This document shows positions 27,283-35,086 of a DNA stretch of 64,000 bases, one piece after another (position 1 is the first letter of the stretch; the number at the start of each line of letters is the position of its first letter). The stretch is taken from the NCBI RefSeq assembly GCF_010470675.1, contig NZ_VOIQ01000001.1:248001-312000 (forward strand). Direction: 5' to 3'. This DNA comes from Desulfovibrio sp. JC010 (lineage in GTDB: Bacteria > Desulfobacterota > Desulfovibrionia > Desulfovibrionales > Desulfovibrionaceae). Position numbers and translations under genes: made by a program. The notes under the pieces were generated by a model, which saw nothing but the letters and a program-made list of their open reading frames with translations, had not been told where the DNA came from and did not search any database.

Positions 27283-28127
27283 TGGGTAATAAAAAACCGC
27301 TCACCCCGCCCTCTAAATTTCAGAAATACGGGCTGCTCTACCTTGGTCTTTTCCTCGTGGGAACAGTCTCGCTGGCAGCCGTCTTCGCTCCCCTGCTGAC
27401 ACCTTATGACCCCAACGCGCTCAACGTGGACCATCTGCTGCAGGGACCGAGCGCGACCCATCTCTTCGGCACCGACGCATTGGGGCGGGATGTGTTTGCA
27501 CGCATGCTTTACGGAGGCCGGGTCTCGCTCTGGGTCGGCTTTGTGGCGGTGGGAATATCCACGGCTATCGGGCTGGCACTGGGACTGGCGGCCGGATATT
27601 TCGGCGGACTGGTGGATGAAATCATCATGCGCGGGGTGGACGTAATGCTCTGCTTCCCCTCATTTTTCCTGATCCTTGCGGTCATCGCCTTTCTTGAGCC
27701 GGGACTGACCAACATCATGATCGTCATCGGATTTACTTCATGGATGGGCGTGGCAAGGCTGGTCCGCGCGGAAACCCTGTCCCTGCGCAAGCGGGACTTT
27801 GTACAGGCCTCCCGGCTGGCCGGGGCCGGACCGATCCGCATCATGCTGACCCACATCCTGCCCAACGCCATCACCCCGGTGCTGGTTTCGGCAACACTGG
27901 GCGTGGCCGGGGCAATCCTTGTGGAATCCTCGCTCAGCTTCCTCGGTTTAGGTGTGCAGCCTCCCGACCCTTCATGGGGCAACCTGCTCATGGACGGCAA
28001 GGAAGTACTGGAAATCGCCCCGTGGCTGTCAATTTTCCCCGGCATGGCCATCCTGCTGACCGTGCTCGGCTACAACCTGCTCGGCGAAGCCCTGCGTGAC
28101 ATCCTCGACCCCAGACTCAAACAATAA
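27282..28127 (+). CDS. Peptide/nickel-type ABC transporter permease, DppC-like
   Basis: A 281-residue permease with the DppC/OppC features: N-terminal span, the segment HLFGTDALGRDVFARMLYGGR, and the EAA loop SLRKRDFVQASRLAGAGPIR. The start codon overlaps the stop of the DppB-like gene (TGATG). It is followed after 12 nt by recN, so the three genes may be one transcript, an unusual grouping. Confidence 0.88.
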   Translation: MGNKKPLTPPSKFQKYGLLYLGLFLVGTVSLAAVFAPLLTPYDPNALNVDHLLQGPSATHLFGTDALGRDVFARMLYGGRVSLWVGFVAVGISTAIGLALGLAAGYFGGLVDEIIMRGVDVMLCFPSFFLILAVIAFLEPGLTNIMIVIGFTSWMGVARLVRAETLSLRKRDFVQASRLAGAGPIRIMLTHILPNAITPVLVSATLGVAGAILVESSLSFLGLGVQPPDPSWGNLLMDGKEVLEIAPWLSIFPGMAILLTVLGYNLLGEALRDILDPRLKQ

Positions 28128-28139
28128 ATGGTAATATAA

Positions 28140-29699
28140 ATGCTGGAACTGCTCAGAATACGCGACCTCGCGCTCATTGAAGATGCTGAAATTGAATTCT
28201 CCGCAGGCATGAACGTGCTCACCGGGGAAACCGGAGCCGGTAAATCATTCATCCTGCGGGCCATAGACTTCCTGACCGGGCAGAAAATGCGCCCGGACAT
28301 GGTTCGCCCCGGCAAGGAGCAGGCTTTTGTGGAAGCCCTGTTCATCCATCCCGACGGCACGGAATCCATTGTCCGCCGGGTGCTCTCAGCTGAAACGGGC
28401 CGCAGCCGGGTTTATGTCAACGACAAGCTCAGTTCGCAGACCACCATCCGCGACATGGGCGCGTCCATGATTCTGCACACCAGCCAGCACGCCCAGCAGA
28501 AACTGCTCCAGCCCGCTTACCAATGCCGCATGCTGGACACTTTTCTTGCCGATACCTCTCTGCCCGAAAAGAAAGACGCTATCCTGACCGCACTGCGCAA
28601 TTTGTTAACCCAGAAGGAAGAGCTGAAAGAACGTTCCGCCTCCCTGCTGGAGAAAAAAGATTTTCTGGAATTTCAACACACTGAAATTGAAAAAGTTGCC
28701 CCCTACCCCGGTGAAGAAGACGAATTGCTGGAAAAGAAAAACACCCTGCGCGCTCAGGAGGATGCGGGAAAATGCATCCAGAACGCCATGGACATCATGC
28801 GCGGTCCGCTGGATGTGGCAGGCGGGGTATCAGCCCTCGGCGCGGAAATGGAACGCATCTGTGAGCTTTTCCCGGAATACGGACAGGACCGGGAAACGGT
28901 CATTGAGTTCAAACATTTCTTGGACGAACTGGCCGGAAAACTTCGCGCCCAGCCGCTCGATTTTGATTCCGGGGAATCCATAGATGACATTGAATCGCGG
29001 CTCTACGATCTTTCCAAACTAAAACGCAAACTGGGCCGCACCCTTGACCAAATTGTGGACCTGCAACAGGAAATTCAGGAAAACCTCGACTTCCTCGATT
29101 CATGCGCCCTTGAGCTTGCCCAGATTGAAAAAAAAGAAAAAGAACTGGTGGAGCAGCTTTCCACGGCCCTCGACAAACTGGGTTCGGCCCGTGAAGTCGC
29201 TGCCAAAAAGCTCACTGACCGCGTGGTTGCAGAGCTTAAGGGTCTGGGCTTTTCCGAGCATGTGCAGGTCCAGTTTGAATTCCAGCCCCATGAGCTTTAT
29301 CCGGGCTTAAACGAAATGCGCGGCCGCTTGATGTGGATTCCCAACCCCGGTCAGGCCGCCCAGCCGCTGGACAAAATCGCATCCGGCGGTGAACTTTCCC
29401 GCTTCCTGCTGGCAATCACCGGACTGCAGGGCGAATCCGAAAAACCGACCCTGATCTTCGATGAAGTGGATTCCGGCATCGGCGGCCACACCCTGAACCG
29501 GGTCGGTGAAAAAATGCAGGAACTCGCCGACCGCCAACAGCTCATCGTAATCACCCACTGGCCGCAGCTTGCCAAGCTTGCCGAACGTCATTTCCTGATC
29601 CACAAAGGAGTGGTCAACAAGGAAACTTTTACTACCTGCCGCCAGTTGGGTAGCATTGAGGTTGAGACTGAATTGGCGCGGATGGCCGGGGAGGAGTAG
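28140..29699 (+). CDS. recN: DNA repair protein RecN
   Basis: A 519-residue SMC-like ATPase for double-strand break repair. Walker A is GETGAGKS at 29-36 in the family start ELLRIRDLALIEDAEIEF; two coiled coils flank the central region; the signature ASGGELSRFLLAI is near 418 and Walker B is LIFDEVDSGIGG near 438. It is slightly shorter than E. coli RecN but complete. Its position after two ABC permease genes suggests shared transcription only. Confidence 0.93.
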   Translation: MLELLRIRDLALIEDAEIEFSAGMNVLTGETGAGKSFILRAIDFLTGQKMRPDMVRPGKEQAFVEALFIHPDGTESIVRRVLSAETGRSRVYVNDKLSSQTTIRDMGASMILHTSQHAQQKLLQPAYQCRMLDTFLADTSLPEKKDAILTALRNLLTQKEELKERSASLLEKKDFLEFQHTEIEKVAPYPGEEDELLEKKNTLRAQEDAGKCIQNAMDIMRGPLDVAGGVSALGAEMERICELFPEYGQDRETVIEFKHFLDELAGKLRAQPLDFDSGESIDDIESRLYDLSKLKRKLGRTLDQIVDLQQEIQENLDFLDSCALELAQIEKKEKELVEQLSTALDKLGSAREVAAKKLTDRVVAELKGLGFSEHVQVQFEFQPHELYPGLNEMRGRLMWIPNPGQAAQPLDKIASGGELSRFLLAITGLQGESEKPTLIFDEVDSGIGGHTLNRVGEKMQELADRQQLIVITHWPQLAKLAERHFLIHKGVVNKETFTTCRQLGSIEVETELARMAGEE

Positions 29700-29704
29700 G
29701 CCCC

Positions 29705-30313
29705 CTAAAAATCCAAAATAAAAAACTCCAGCTCCTCACGTTCCACAAGTCCGTCCATATCAAGGTTCATGAAAACAACCATGTACATCGGGCCGTCCTG
29801 CTTGGAGATATGATACCGCTTCCCTTTGTCCTGCGGGTATGAAAACATGGAAACAGGGATTCTGGTGTAGAACCGGGAATATCTGGTCAGCCGCCAGTTT
29901 GAATACAGATTATGCTTGCTGTTTGTAATAAAAAGCTCCGGCGGGGAAAATACCGGCCCCGGCAGGGCCTGCCCGTGGCCGAATACAGAACCTCCGTCCA
30001 CGGGTGTTTTAATCGCTATTTCATTAAAAATTTCATCACTATTCCAGACACAAATCCGCACCCTGTCATTATTCGACCTTATGGGCACCTGAATTTCAAA
30101 AGGCTTTGCGTCAAGTTTGACCCTGATCCGGTCATATTCTTTTCTCTGGGGATCAACAGAAACCATGTCCACTTTTTGCCCGTCCTGAAAAAAAGAAAGC
30201 CCCAGCCACGGGGAATGAAAATATTCCTCAGCCTGAAATTTGTCCGCCGCCGAAGCAGGATGTGTCATGAGTATGAACGAAAGGCCTAATAACAGAGCTG
30301 TTTTTTTCAACAT
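29705..30313 (-). CDS. Exported protein of unknown function
   Basis: A 202-residue protein with a signal peptide (MLKKTALLLGLSFILMTHPASA). The mature part looks beta-rich, with the segment PWLGLSFFQDGQKVDMVSV near the start and DLDMDGLVEREELEFF near the end, which could be an EF-hand-like calcium loop. I do not recognise a family. The ATG at 30313 has GAGGTGG ahead and is preferred to 30382. It is convergent with recN (5 nt apart). Confidence 0.7.
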   Translation of the reverse strand: MLKKTALLLGLSFILMTHPASAADKFQAEEYFHSPWLGLSFFQDGQKVDMVSVDPQRKEYDRIRVKLDAKPFEIQVPIRSNNDRVRICVWNSDEIFNEIAIKTPVDGGSVFGHGQALPGPVFSPPELFITNSKHNLYSNWRLTRYSRFYTRIPVSMFSYPQDKGKRYHISKQDGPMYMVVFMNLDMDGLVEREELEFFILDF

Positions 30314-30510
30314 ATCCCACCTCTTTTTTTTGATCATCGCACTTAGATTCAACCTTCTCCACTGTTTCCAGTATGAATACATTCAATATATCTTTGTTGC
30401 AAACAATGATCTTTTTTGGGCTGCTTTTACTTCATCCGAAAAAAAGTAGTTGACGCGCCACCACCATCTGAATATTCTGCATCTACGTTCTTTGAAGCGA
30501 AAATATTTAC

Positions 30511-30606
30511 TCATGAAGAGGATGCGAGGGGAATCGGCCCGTTGACCATCCGGCAACCTGCTTGTCAGCAAGGTGCCAATGCCTTCCCGTTCGGGGACCC
30601 ATGAGA
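30511..30606 (+). promoter_or_regulatory. SAM-I-like riboswitch
   Basis: The segment holds the SAM-I core: a P1 helix CUCAUG/CAUGAG (30511-30516 with 30601-30606), the GGCCC strand, UCCGGCAACC (30550-30559) and AAGGUGCCAAU (30571-30581). It is followed 24 nt later by a strong terminator, as in an OFF switch where bound S-adenosylmethionine leads to termination. The next gene is the small protein at 30785; no methionine gene is near. The rest of the 470-nt gap is described with the terminator. Confidence 0.78.
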
Positions 30607-30630
30607 GGGATTAAGACATTGAATTTCTTA

Positions 30631-30661
30631 AAGGCATTTCCGATTGGGAATGCCTTTTTTC
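30631..30661 (+). terminator. Terminator of SAM riboswitch expression platform
   Basis: A 12-bp stem (30631-30642 with 30647-30658) is followed by TTTTTT. Between it and the next start codon lie 123 nt containing a GGTGGGAG/CTCCCACC hairpin (30713-30745) but no other gene. Confidence 0.88.
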
Positions 30662-30784
30662 GTTTCTGGAAAACCGGCCGAACGGCGTCAGCAGTTTCGA
30701 CCGGGAAATCCGGTGGGAGGATTTATCGATACTTGCGCTCCCACCTTAAAAATTAATTCCGCTAAAATGCACGGAGACCAACCA

Positions 30785-31057
30785 ATGACCGACATCGTAA
30801 AAAGAGCTACAGGAAACTTCCATTCCGGAACAATCTGCTTCTTCTGCAGAGACAGTGAAAACGAACCTTTTCCCGCTGACTACAGCGACCCGCTGTCCCT
30901 GCTGGGAGACATCAGCGAACTACATCTGGGCAACACCCAGAAAGAAGAACTGCGCAGAATTCTGAGCCGTGAGATTGACGAAGACGGCGCAGAAGCAGTC
31001 TGGAAAAACCGTACCTACCGCAAGAACATCATCCTGTCCTTCGGTAAACTGGTTTAA
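30785..31057 (+). CDS. Small protein of unknown function behind SAM riboswitch
   Basis: A 90-residue protein, MTDIVKRATGNFHSG..., with an early FFCRD segment (single CxxC-like pair ICFFC) and a charged helical C-terminal half. No signal peptide or known domain is seen. GGAG lies 8 nt before the ATG; a longer frame from 30644 would start inside the terminator and is rejected. It is the only gene between the riboswitch and the next terminator, so it is the apparent regulated gene. Function unknown. Confidence 0.65.
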   Translation: MTDIVKRATGNFHSGTICFFCRDSENEPFPADYSDPLSLLGDISELHLGNTQKEELRRILSREIDEDGAEAVWKNRTYRKNIILSFGKLV

Positions 31058-31085
31058 TTTCTCAGAACATACCCAGTGTTTCGCC

Positions 31086-31118
31086 AAGCCCTCTGGAGTA
31101 AACTCCGGAGGGCTTTTC
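31086..31118 (+). terminator. Rho-independent terminator
   Basis: A 13-bp stem with one wobble pair (31086-31098 with 31103-31115) and a short T tract follow the 30785-31057 gene. Confidence 0.85.
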
Positions 31119-31196
31119 TTGTATCCTTCATATACCCTTGCAATTAACCGCTCTAACGCTTAAAAAAGGGCAACATCACAATCCGGGGGAAAACAC

Positions 31197-31787
31197 ATGA
31201 CCATCAAAGGCTTTCTGAAAAAAGCAATCCTGCCCGCCGCCCTGCTGGCAATGACTGCCACATCCGCAGCGGCGGAAGAAAAAATTTTCACCGTCATCAA
31301 CCACACCGACAGTGTAATCAGGGTCTGGGGCAAGTCCAATGACTACAAATTCGGCCGCATCAAGCCCAAAACTATTGCCGACTGCACCTGCAACTCCCTT
31401 TACAACAAGGACTGCTTTGACAAAAAAGGCGGCAAAGCCAAAGTCAAACTGGCCCTTGAAGCGTCGAACGGCAAAGACCTTTATTCCGGGGACACCTGCA
31501 CCAAGCTTTACATCGATCCCGGCACTTTCATTGATGTAACCCTTGATACGGACGGAAGGCACATCAGGTGCGCCATCGTTGATGAGTATGAAATCAGGCA
31601 GCCTATCCCTTCCTTTGAAAAAGCCGACACCAATAAAGACGGCAAGATCGATGAGAAAGAAGCTGAAGCTATCCAGCTGAAGGCCAATTTCAAGGATTTC
31701 GACCATGACCTGAACAATGAACTGAACCCAAAAGAATTTGACGGCGCAGTTAACAGGTTCAATATTTTCCGTGGTGTGCCTTTCTAA
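31197..31787 (+). CDS. Exported EF-hand protein
   Basis: A 196-residue secreted or periplasmic protein with a signal peptide ending in SAAA (about 24). A first domain of unknown type with four cysteines (CTCNSLYNKDC, DTC) is followed by a pair of calcium-binding loops: DTNKDGKIDEKE near 143 is a canonical EF-hand, and DFDHDLNNELNPKEFD near 168 is the second. Calcium binding is therefore likely. The partner or role is unknown. It is followed by the nitroreductase gene 12 nt downstream. Confidence 0.75.
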   Translation: MTIKGFLKKAILPAALLAMTATSAAAEEKIFTVINHTDSVIRVWGKSNDYKFGRIKPKTIADCTCNSLYNKDCFDKKGGKAKVKLALEASNGKDLYSGDTCTKLYIDPGTFIDVTLDTDGRHIRCAIVDEYEIRQPIPSFEKADTNKDGKIDEKEAEAIQLKANFKDFDHDLNNELNPKEFDGAVNRFNIFRGVPF

Positions 31788-31799
31788 AACAGGATTAAC

Positions 31800-32318
31800 A
31801 TGAGCAAAACAAATCCGGTTCTCGATGCTATTTATGAACGCCGTTCCATCAGAAAGTTTACCGATGATCCTGTTTCACGCAAAGACCTGACCGCCATTCT
31901 GGAGGCCGGACGCTGGACACCCAGCGGCTTGAACAACCAGCCATACCGTTTTCTGGTCATCCATGACCATGACGCACGGGTTGAGCCTCTTGCGGAATGC
32001 ACCAAGTACGGACACATCGTTAAAGCGGCCAAGCTGCTGATCTGCGTCTTTCTGGATAAGCAGGCCATGTACAGTGAAATGAAGGACCATCAGGGTGCCG
32101 GAGCCTGTACCCAGAATATGATGCTGGCCGCGCATTCCCTCGGACTGGGCACGGTCTGGCTGGGCCAGATCATTAATGATCAGGCTGCAGTGCTGGAAGT
32201 GCTGGGCTTGTCCACTGAAAAATATGAACTTCAGGCTGTCATCGCGCTTGGTCACCCGGACCAGAAAGGCAGCTCAAAACGAAACGAATTATCAGAATAT
32301 ATGCTGGAGGATTTTTAA
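31800..32318 (+). CDS. Nitroreductase family protein
   Basis: A 172-residue FMN-dependent oxidoreductase: IYERRSIRKFTDDPVSR is the family start, TPSGLNNQPYRFLV binds FMN, and LGLGTVWLGQI with ALGHPDQK closes the site. It should use NAD(P)H to reduce nitro compounds, quinones or flavins in the cytoplasm. Its stop codon overlaps the start of the metallo-hydrolase gene, so they are translationally coupled. Confidence 0.92.
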   Translation: MSKTNPVLDAIYERRSIRKFTDDPVSRKDLTAILEAGRWTPSGLNNQPYRFLVIHDHDARVEPLAECTKYGHIVKAAKLLICVFLDKQAMYSEMKDHQGAGACTQNMMLAAHSLGLGTVWLGQIINDQAAVLEVLGLSTEKYELQAVIALGHPDQKGSSKRNELSEYMLEDF

Positions 32319-32944
32319 TGGAAATCAAGATTTTTCCCCTCGGTCCCCTTGAGACCAACTGTTTTGTAATTACCAACGACAACAAGGCACTGGTAATTGA
32401 TCCGGGCGGCGATCCAACCCCGGTGCTTTCCTATCTGAAAAAAACCGGCATTGAGGTGGAACGCATCCTGAACACCCACCTGCATTTCGACCATATCCTC
32501 GGCAACCGCGCGCTGGCCGATGCCACCGGAAAACAGATTTACGCCTCCAATGACGACCTCGTGCTCATGGACACTCAGGTCGGGCGCGGCGGACTGATGG
32601 GTTTTCCGGAAGTCCCCTCTTTTGAGAGCGAACACATCGGCGAGGGCGACACTGAGCTTATCGGACTGGAATGTAAAATTTACTCCACTCCCGGTCACAC
32701 TCCGGGCAGTCTGACCTTTCACTTCCCGGCCCTGAAGGCGGCCATCGTGGGTGATCTAATTTTCCGCCGCTCCATCGGCAGGACTGATTTTCCCTACGGC
32801 GATACCGAACAGCTGCTTAATTCAGTAAAAGAAAAAATCTTCACCCTGCCTGCTGAGACAGAACTCTTTGCCGGGCACGGCCCCTCCACATCCGTAGGCG
32901 ATGAAATGAACCATAATCCGTATTTCAGCGGCGTTCATATTTAG
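32318..32944 (+). CDS. MBL-fold metallo-hydrolase (glyoxalase II-like)
   Basis: A 208-residue metallo-beta-lactamase-fold hydrolase. The metal site THLHFDHILG is complete, with later ligands in TPGHTPGS, VGDLIF and the terminal GHGPSTSVGDE. This short form matches the glyoxalase II-like thioesterase group. Substrate unknown; a role in detoxifying thioesters would fit the presence of methylglyoxal synthase elsewhere in the window, but this is an inference. A strong terminator follows at 32951-32991. Confidence 0.92.
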   Translation: MEIKIFPLGPLETNCFVITNDNKALVIDPGGDPTPVLSYLKKTGIEVERILNTHLHFDHILGNRALADATGKQIYASNDDLVLMDTQVGRGGLMGFPEVPSFESEHIGEGDTELIGLECKIYSTPGHTPGSLTFHFPALKAAIVGDLIFRRSIGRTDFPYGDTEQLLNSVKEKIFTLPAETELFAGHGPSTSVGDEMNHNPYFSGVHI

Positions 32945-32950
32945 TGCAAC

Positions 32951-32991
32951 GGGCGTCAAATTCAGCTATATGAATTTGACGCCCTTTTTTT
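32951..32991 (+). terminator. Strong terminator before CU selenoprotein gene
   Basis: A perfect 14-bp stem (32951-32964 with 32971-32984) and seven T residues. It ends only 32 nt before the start codon at 33024, too close for a free-standing promoter plus leader unless they overlap. Confidence 0.9.
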
Positions 32992-33023
32992 ATGGGAACT
33001 TAAAAGCAGTCAGGGAGAAGGTA

Positions 33024-33263
33024 ATGAGCGAGCAAAAAATCGTTGATGCCCGCAACAAGTGCTGAGGCGTGGGACTGGAGGTAGGTTGGTACCTCCGTTT
33101 TGCGCGGACCGATGTAATAACCGCCCTTGTGGATAAAGGCACGGAAGCCCAGCTGCGCCATCAGCTGGAAATCCTGCCCGAATGGGATCTTGAAATATTT
33201 GAAGAGGAAGACCACGTGCGCGCGGTCTTTCAGAGCAAAATTCCACGCCCCCCCAAAAGCTGA
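33024..33263 (+). CDS. Small CU-motif selenoprotein of unknown function, UGA read as Sec14
   Basis: A 79-residue frame with one in-frame TGA at 33063-33065: MSEQKIVDARNKC-[Sec]-GVGLEVGWYLRFARTD..., ending IPRPPKS. Cys13 and Sec14 are adjacent, a redox-type pair. The rest is short, charged and without signal peptide. A perfect hairpin with a GGUUGG loop starts 18 nt after the UGA. GGGAGAAGG lies just before the ATG. The next gene, a flavodoxin-like protein, starts 20 nt later and may be the redox partner. I recognise no family; the frame stays open after the UGA with good coding character. Confidence 0.82.
33077..33096 (+). promoter_or_regulatory. Bacterial SECIS hairpin in CU protein mRNA
   Basis: A perfect 7-bp stem GGAGGUA/UACCUCC (33077-33083 with 33090-33096) holds the loop GGUUGG, which starts 18 nt after the UGA. 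Loop start and spacing are those of bacterial SECIS elements. Confidence 0.83.
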
Positions 33264-33283
33264 TAAAAAACAGTCCGATTAAA

Positions 33284-33892
33284 ATGAAACAGCTTCCGGT
33301 TTTATTCAAATGCAGCCATCACCGTAAAGGCAACAGCGACCTTGCTGCCGATCTCTTTCTGCAGGGCATCCGCAAAGCCGGTGGTGACGCGGAAATCATC
33401 ACCCTCGGCGATATGGATTTTAAGCACTGCATCGGCTGCCTGAAATGCCGTACAGCGGAAAATAACCGCTGCATCTTTGCCGATAAAGACGGGGCGCAGG
33501 AATTGTATGATAAAATCATCGAAGCCCCTTTCACTTTTTTCTCCTCTCCCATATACTTCTACCATCTGCCCTCCCGGCTGAAGACATTTATTGACCGGGG
33601 ACAATGGGCGTTTGAAGCTGCAACAGGCAATTCCGATATCTTCTCCGGGCTGGAAATTCGCCCGGCCTACGGATGCCTTGTGGCCGGAAGACCCAAAGGC
33701 GAGAAACTGTTCGAAGGAGCAGAACTTTCGCTCAAATTCTTCCTCAGGTTCTTCAAGACGGAATTACAACCGGCGATAACCTTCCGGTCCATAGACGAAC
33801 CGCAGGATTTACAAAAAGACGGCGAAAAGTGTGCGGTCCTGCTGGACGCGGGCGAACAGGCATGGAAAAGGATGGTAGAAAATGGGAGCTGA
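33284..33892 (+). CDS. Flavodoxin-family NAD(P)H-dependent oxidoreductase
   Basis: A 202-residue flavoprotein related to iron-sulfur flavoproteins: SHHRKGNSDLAADL replaces the usual phosphate loop, CIGCLKCRTAENNRC near residue 49 is the C-x2-C-x2-C-x6-C cluster motif, and SSPIYFYHLPSRLKTFIDR is the second FMN segment. It lies between the CU selenoprotein (20 nt) and the receiver gene, which overlaps its end by 11 nt. Electron transfer to an unknown substrate is likely. Confidence 0.88.
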   Translation: MKQLPVLFKCSHHRKGNSDLAADLFLQGIRKAGGDAEIITLGDMDFKHCIGCLKCRTAENNRCIFADKDGAQELYDKIIEAPFTFFSSPIYFYHLPSRLKTFIDRGQWAFEAATGNSDIFSGLEIRPAYGCLVAGRPKGEKLFEGAELSLKFFLRFFKTELQPAITFRSIDEPQDLQKDGEKCAVLLDAGEQAWKRMVENGS

Positions 33893-34256
33893 CAATTTCT
33901 CAGGACTGAAGGTGCTGGTGGCGGAAGATTCACCGCCCATGCGACTGGTCATCAAGACCTATCTCGGCAAGCTGGGCATCAGTCCGCAATTTGCTGAAAA
34001 TGGACAGGAGGCCCTGCGGATGCTCAATGAAGAATCCTTTGATCTGGCCTTTGTGGACGTGCACATGCCAGAAAAGGATGGCCGGGAAGTGGTAAAAAAA
34101 ATACGCAAACAAGGTCTCAAGCTTCCCATAATAGCCGTGACCACCGCAGACGACCCGGACCTGCTGCAAAGCTGCATTGATTCCGGGTACAACAGCGTCC
34201 TGCCCAAGCCGATCGTGAAAGAAGATGTCTTCCGGCTGGTGGAAAAATTCAGCTGA
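33882..34256 (+). CDS. Single-domain response regulator (receiver)
   Basis: A 124-residue receiver domain: the acidic pair is AEDSPP, the phosphorylated Asp is in LAFVDVHMPEKDG, and the conserved Thr and Lys are in AVTTADD and LPKPI. It has no output domain, so it acts by protein contact, like CheY, or in a phosphorelay. It overlaps the flavodoxin-like gene and is followed by comF after 12 nt. No kinase is adjacent. Confidence 0.93.
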   Translation: MGADNFSGLKVLVAEDSPPMRLVIKTYLGKLGISPQFAENGQEALRMLNEESFDLAFVDVHMPEKDGREVVKKIRKQGLKLPIIAVTTADDPDLLQSCIDSGYNSVLPKPIVKEDVFRLVEKFS

Positions 34257-34268
34257 TCCTGAGCTATC

Positions 34269-35012
34269 ATGTTCTCACGATTTATCCATTTTTTCTCACC
34301 CTCAGGTGTACTGAAAAGTTTGAAAAACGGGCTGCGCGAAAGACGTTGTCCGGCCTGCCTGAAAATTCATTACGGCAAAGGACTGTGCGCAGAATGCTCA
34401 GCCGGCATGGCAGCAAGACCTGAAAATGTCTGCATAATCTGTGGCGAAGAACTGAACTCTCCGGATGCGGCAGAACTGCCCTGTATATCCTGCCAGACTG
34501 TGCCGCGCAATTTCAGCAGACTTTATTTCTACGGACTGCATGAAGGGCTGCTGCGTGAAATGATCCTCAGCTGGAAATTCAACAACCAGTACGGCTTCAA
34601 TGCACCGTTCCAGCAATTTATCGGCAACCTTTGCGAGACCATACCGGACACAAACCGCCCGCAACTGATTATTCCCGTTCCCCTGCATCCTTCCAGACTG
34701 CGTGAACGCGGTTTCAACCAGTCCCTGATTCTTGCGCAGGGGGCAAGTACTGCCTTCATGACAAAACTTTCTGACAAAGCCCTGCTCCGTAGACGAAAGA
34801 CCATCCCCCAGACCAGACTGAGCGGAGCGGACAGGCGCAAGAACCTTCACAGCGCGTTCATTGCCGACCCCGCCCTTGTGGCCGACAATAACATCCTGCT
34901 CGTGGATGACGTGTACACCACCGGATCAACAGTGGATGAATGCGCACGCACCCTGCTTGAAGCAGGAGCCGCGCGGGTGGAAGTCATGACCCTTTCGCGG
35001 GCCTTGATCTAA
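34269..35012 (+). CDS. ComF family phosphoribosyltransferase-like protein
   Basis: A 247-residue protein with a zinc-finger-like N-terminus (CPACLKIHYGKGLCAEC, then CIICGEE and CISC) and a type I phosphoribosyltransferase domain with RERGFNQSLILA and the PRPP loop ILLVDDVYTTGSTVDECA. ComF proteins are linked to DNA uptake and recombination in several bacteria; the exact chemistry is not settled. The whole domain set is present. Confidence 0.92.
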   Translation: MFSRFIHFFSPSGVLKSLKNGLRERRCPACLKIHYGKGLCAECSAGMAARPENVCIICGEELNSPDAAELPCISCQTVPRNFSRLYFYGLHEGLLREMILSWKFNNQYGFNAPFQQFIGNLCETIPDTNRPQLIIPVPLHPSRLRERGFNQSLILAQGASTAFMTKLSDKALLRRRKTIPQTRLSGADRRKNLHSAFIADPALVADNNILLVDDVYTTGSTVDECARTLLEAGAARVEVMTLSRALI

Positions 35013-35086
35013 ACGGCACTTATAGGTAAATCTTATTTTTTACCCAAAATTTTCCAAATACATATTTTCTTCCAAGGAGACCGGAA

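Noticed and set aside
30644-30784. N-terminal extension of the 30785-31057 gene
   Set aside because: It would start inside the terminator hairpin; a GGAG site supports the start at 30785.
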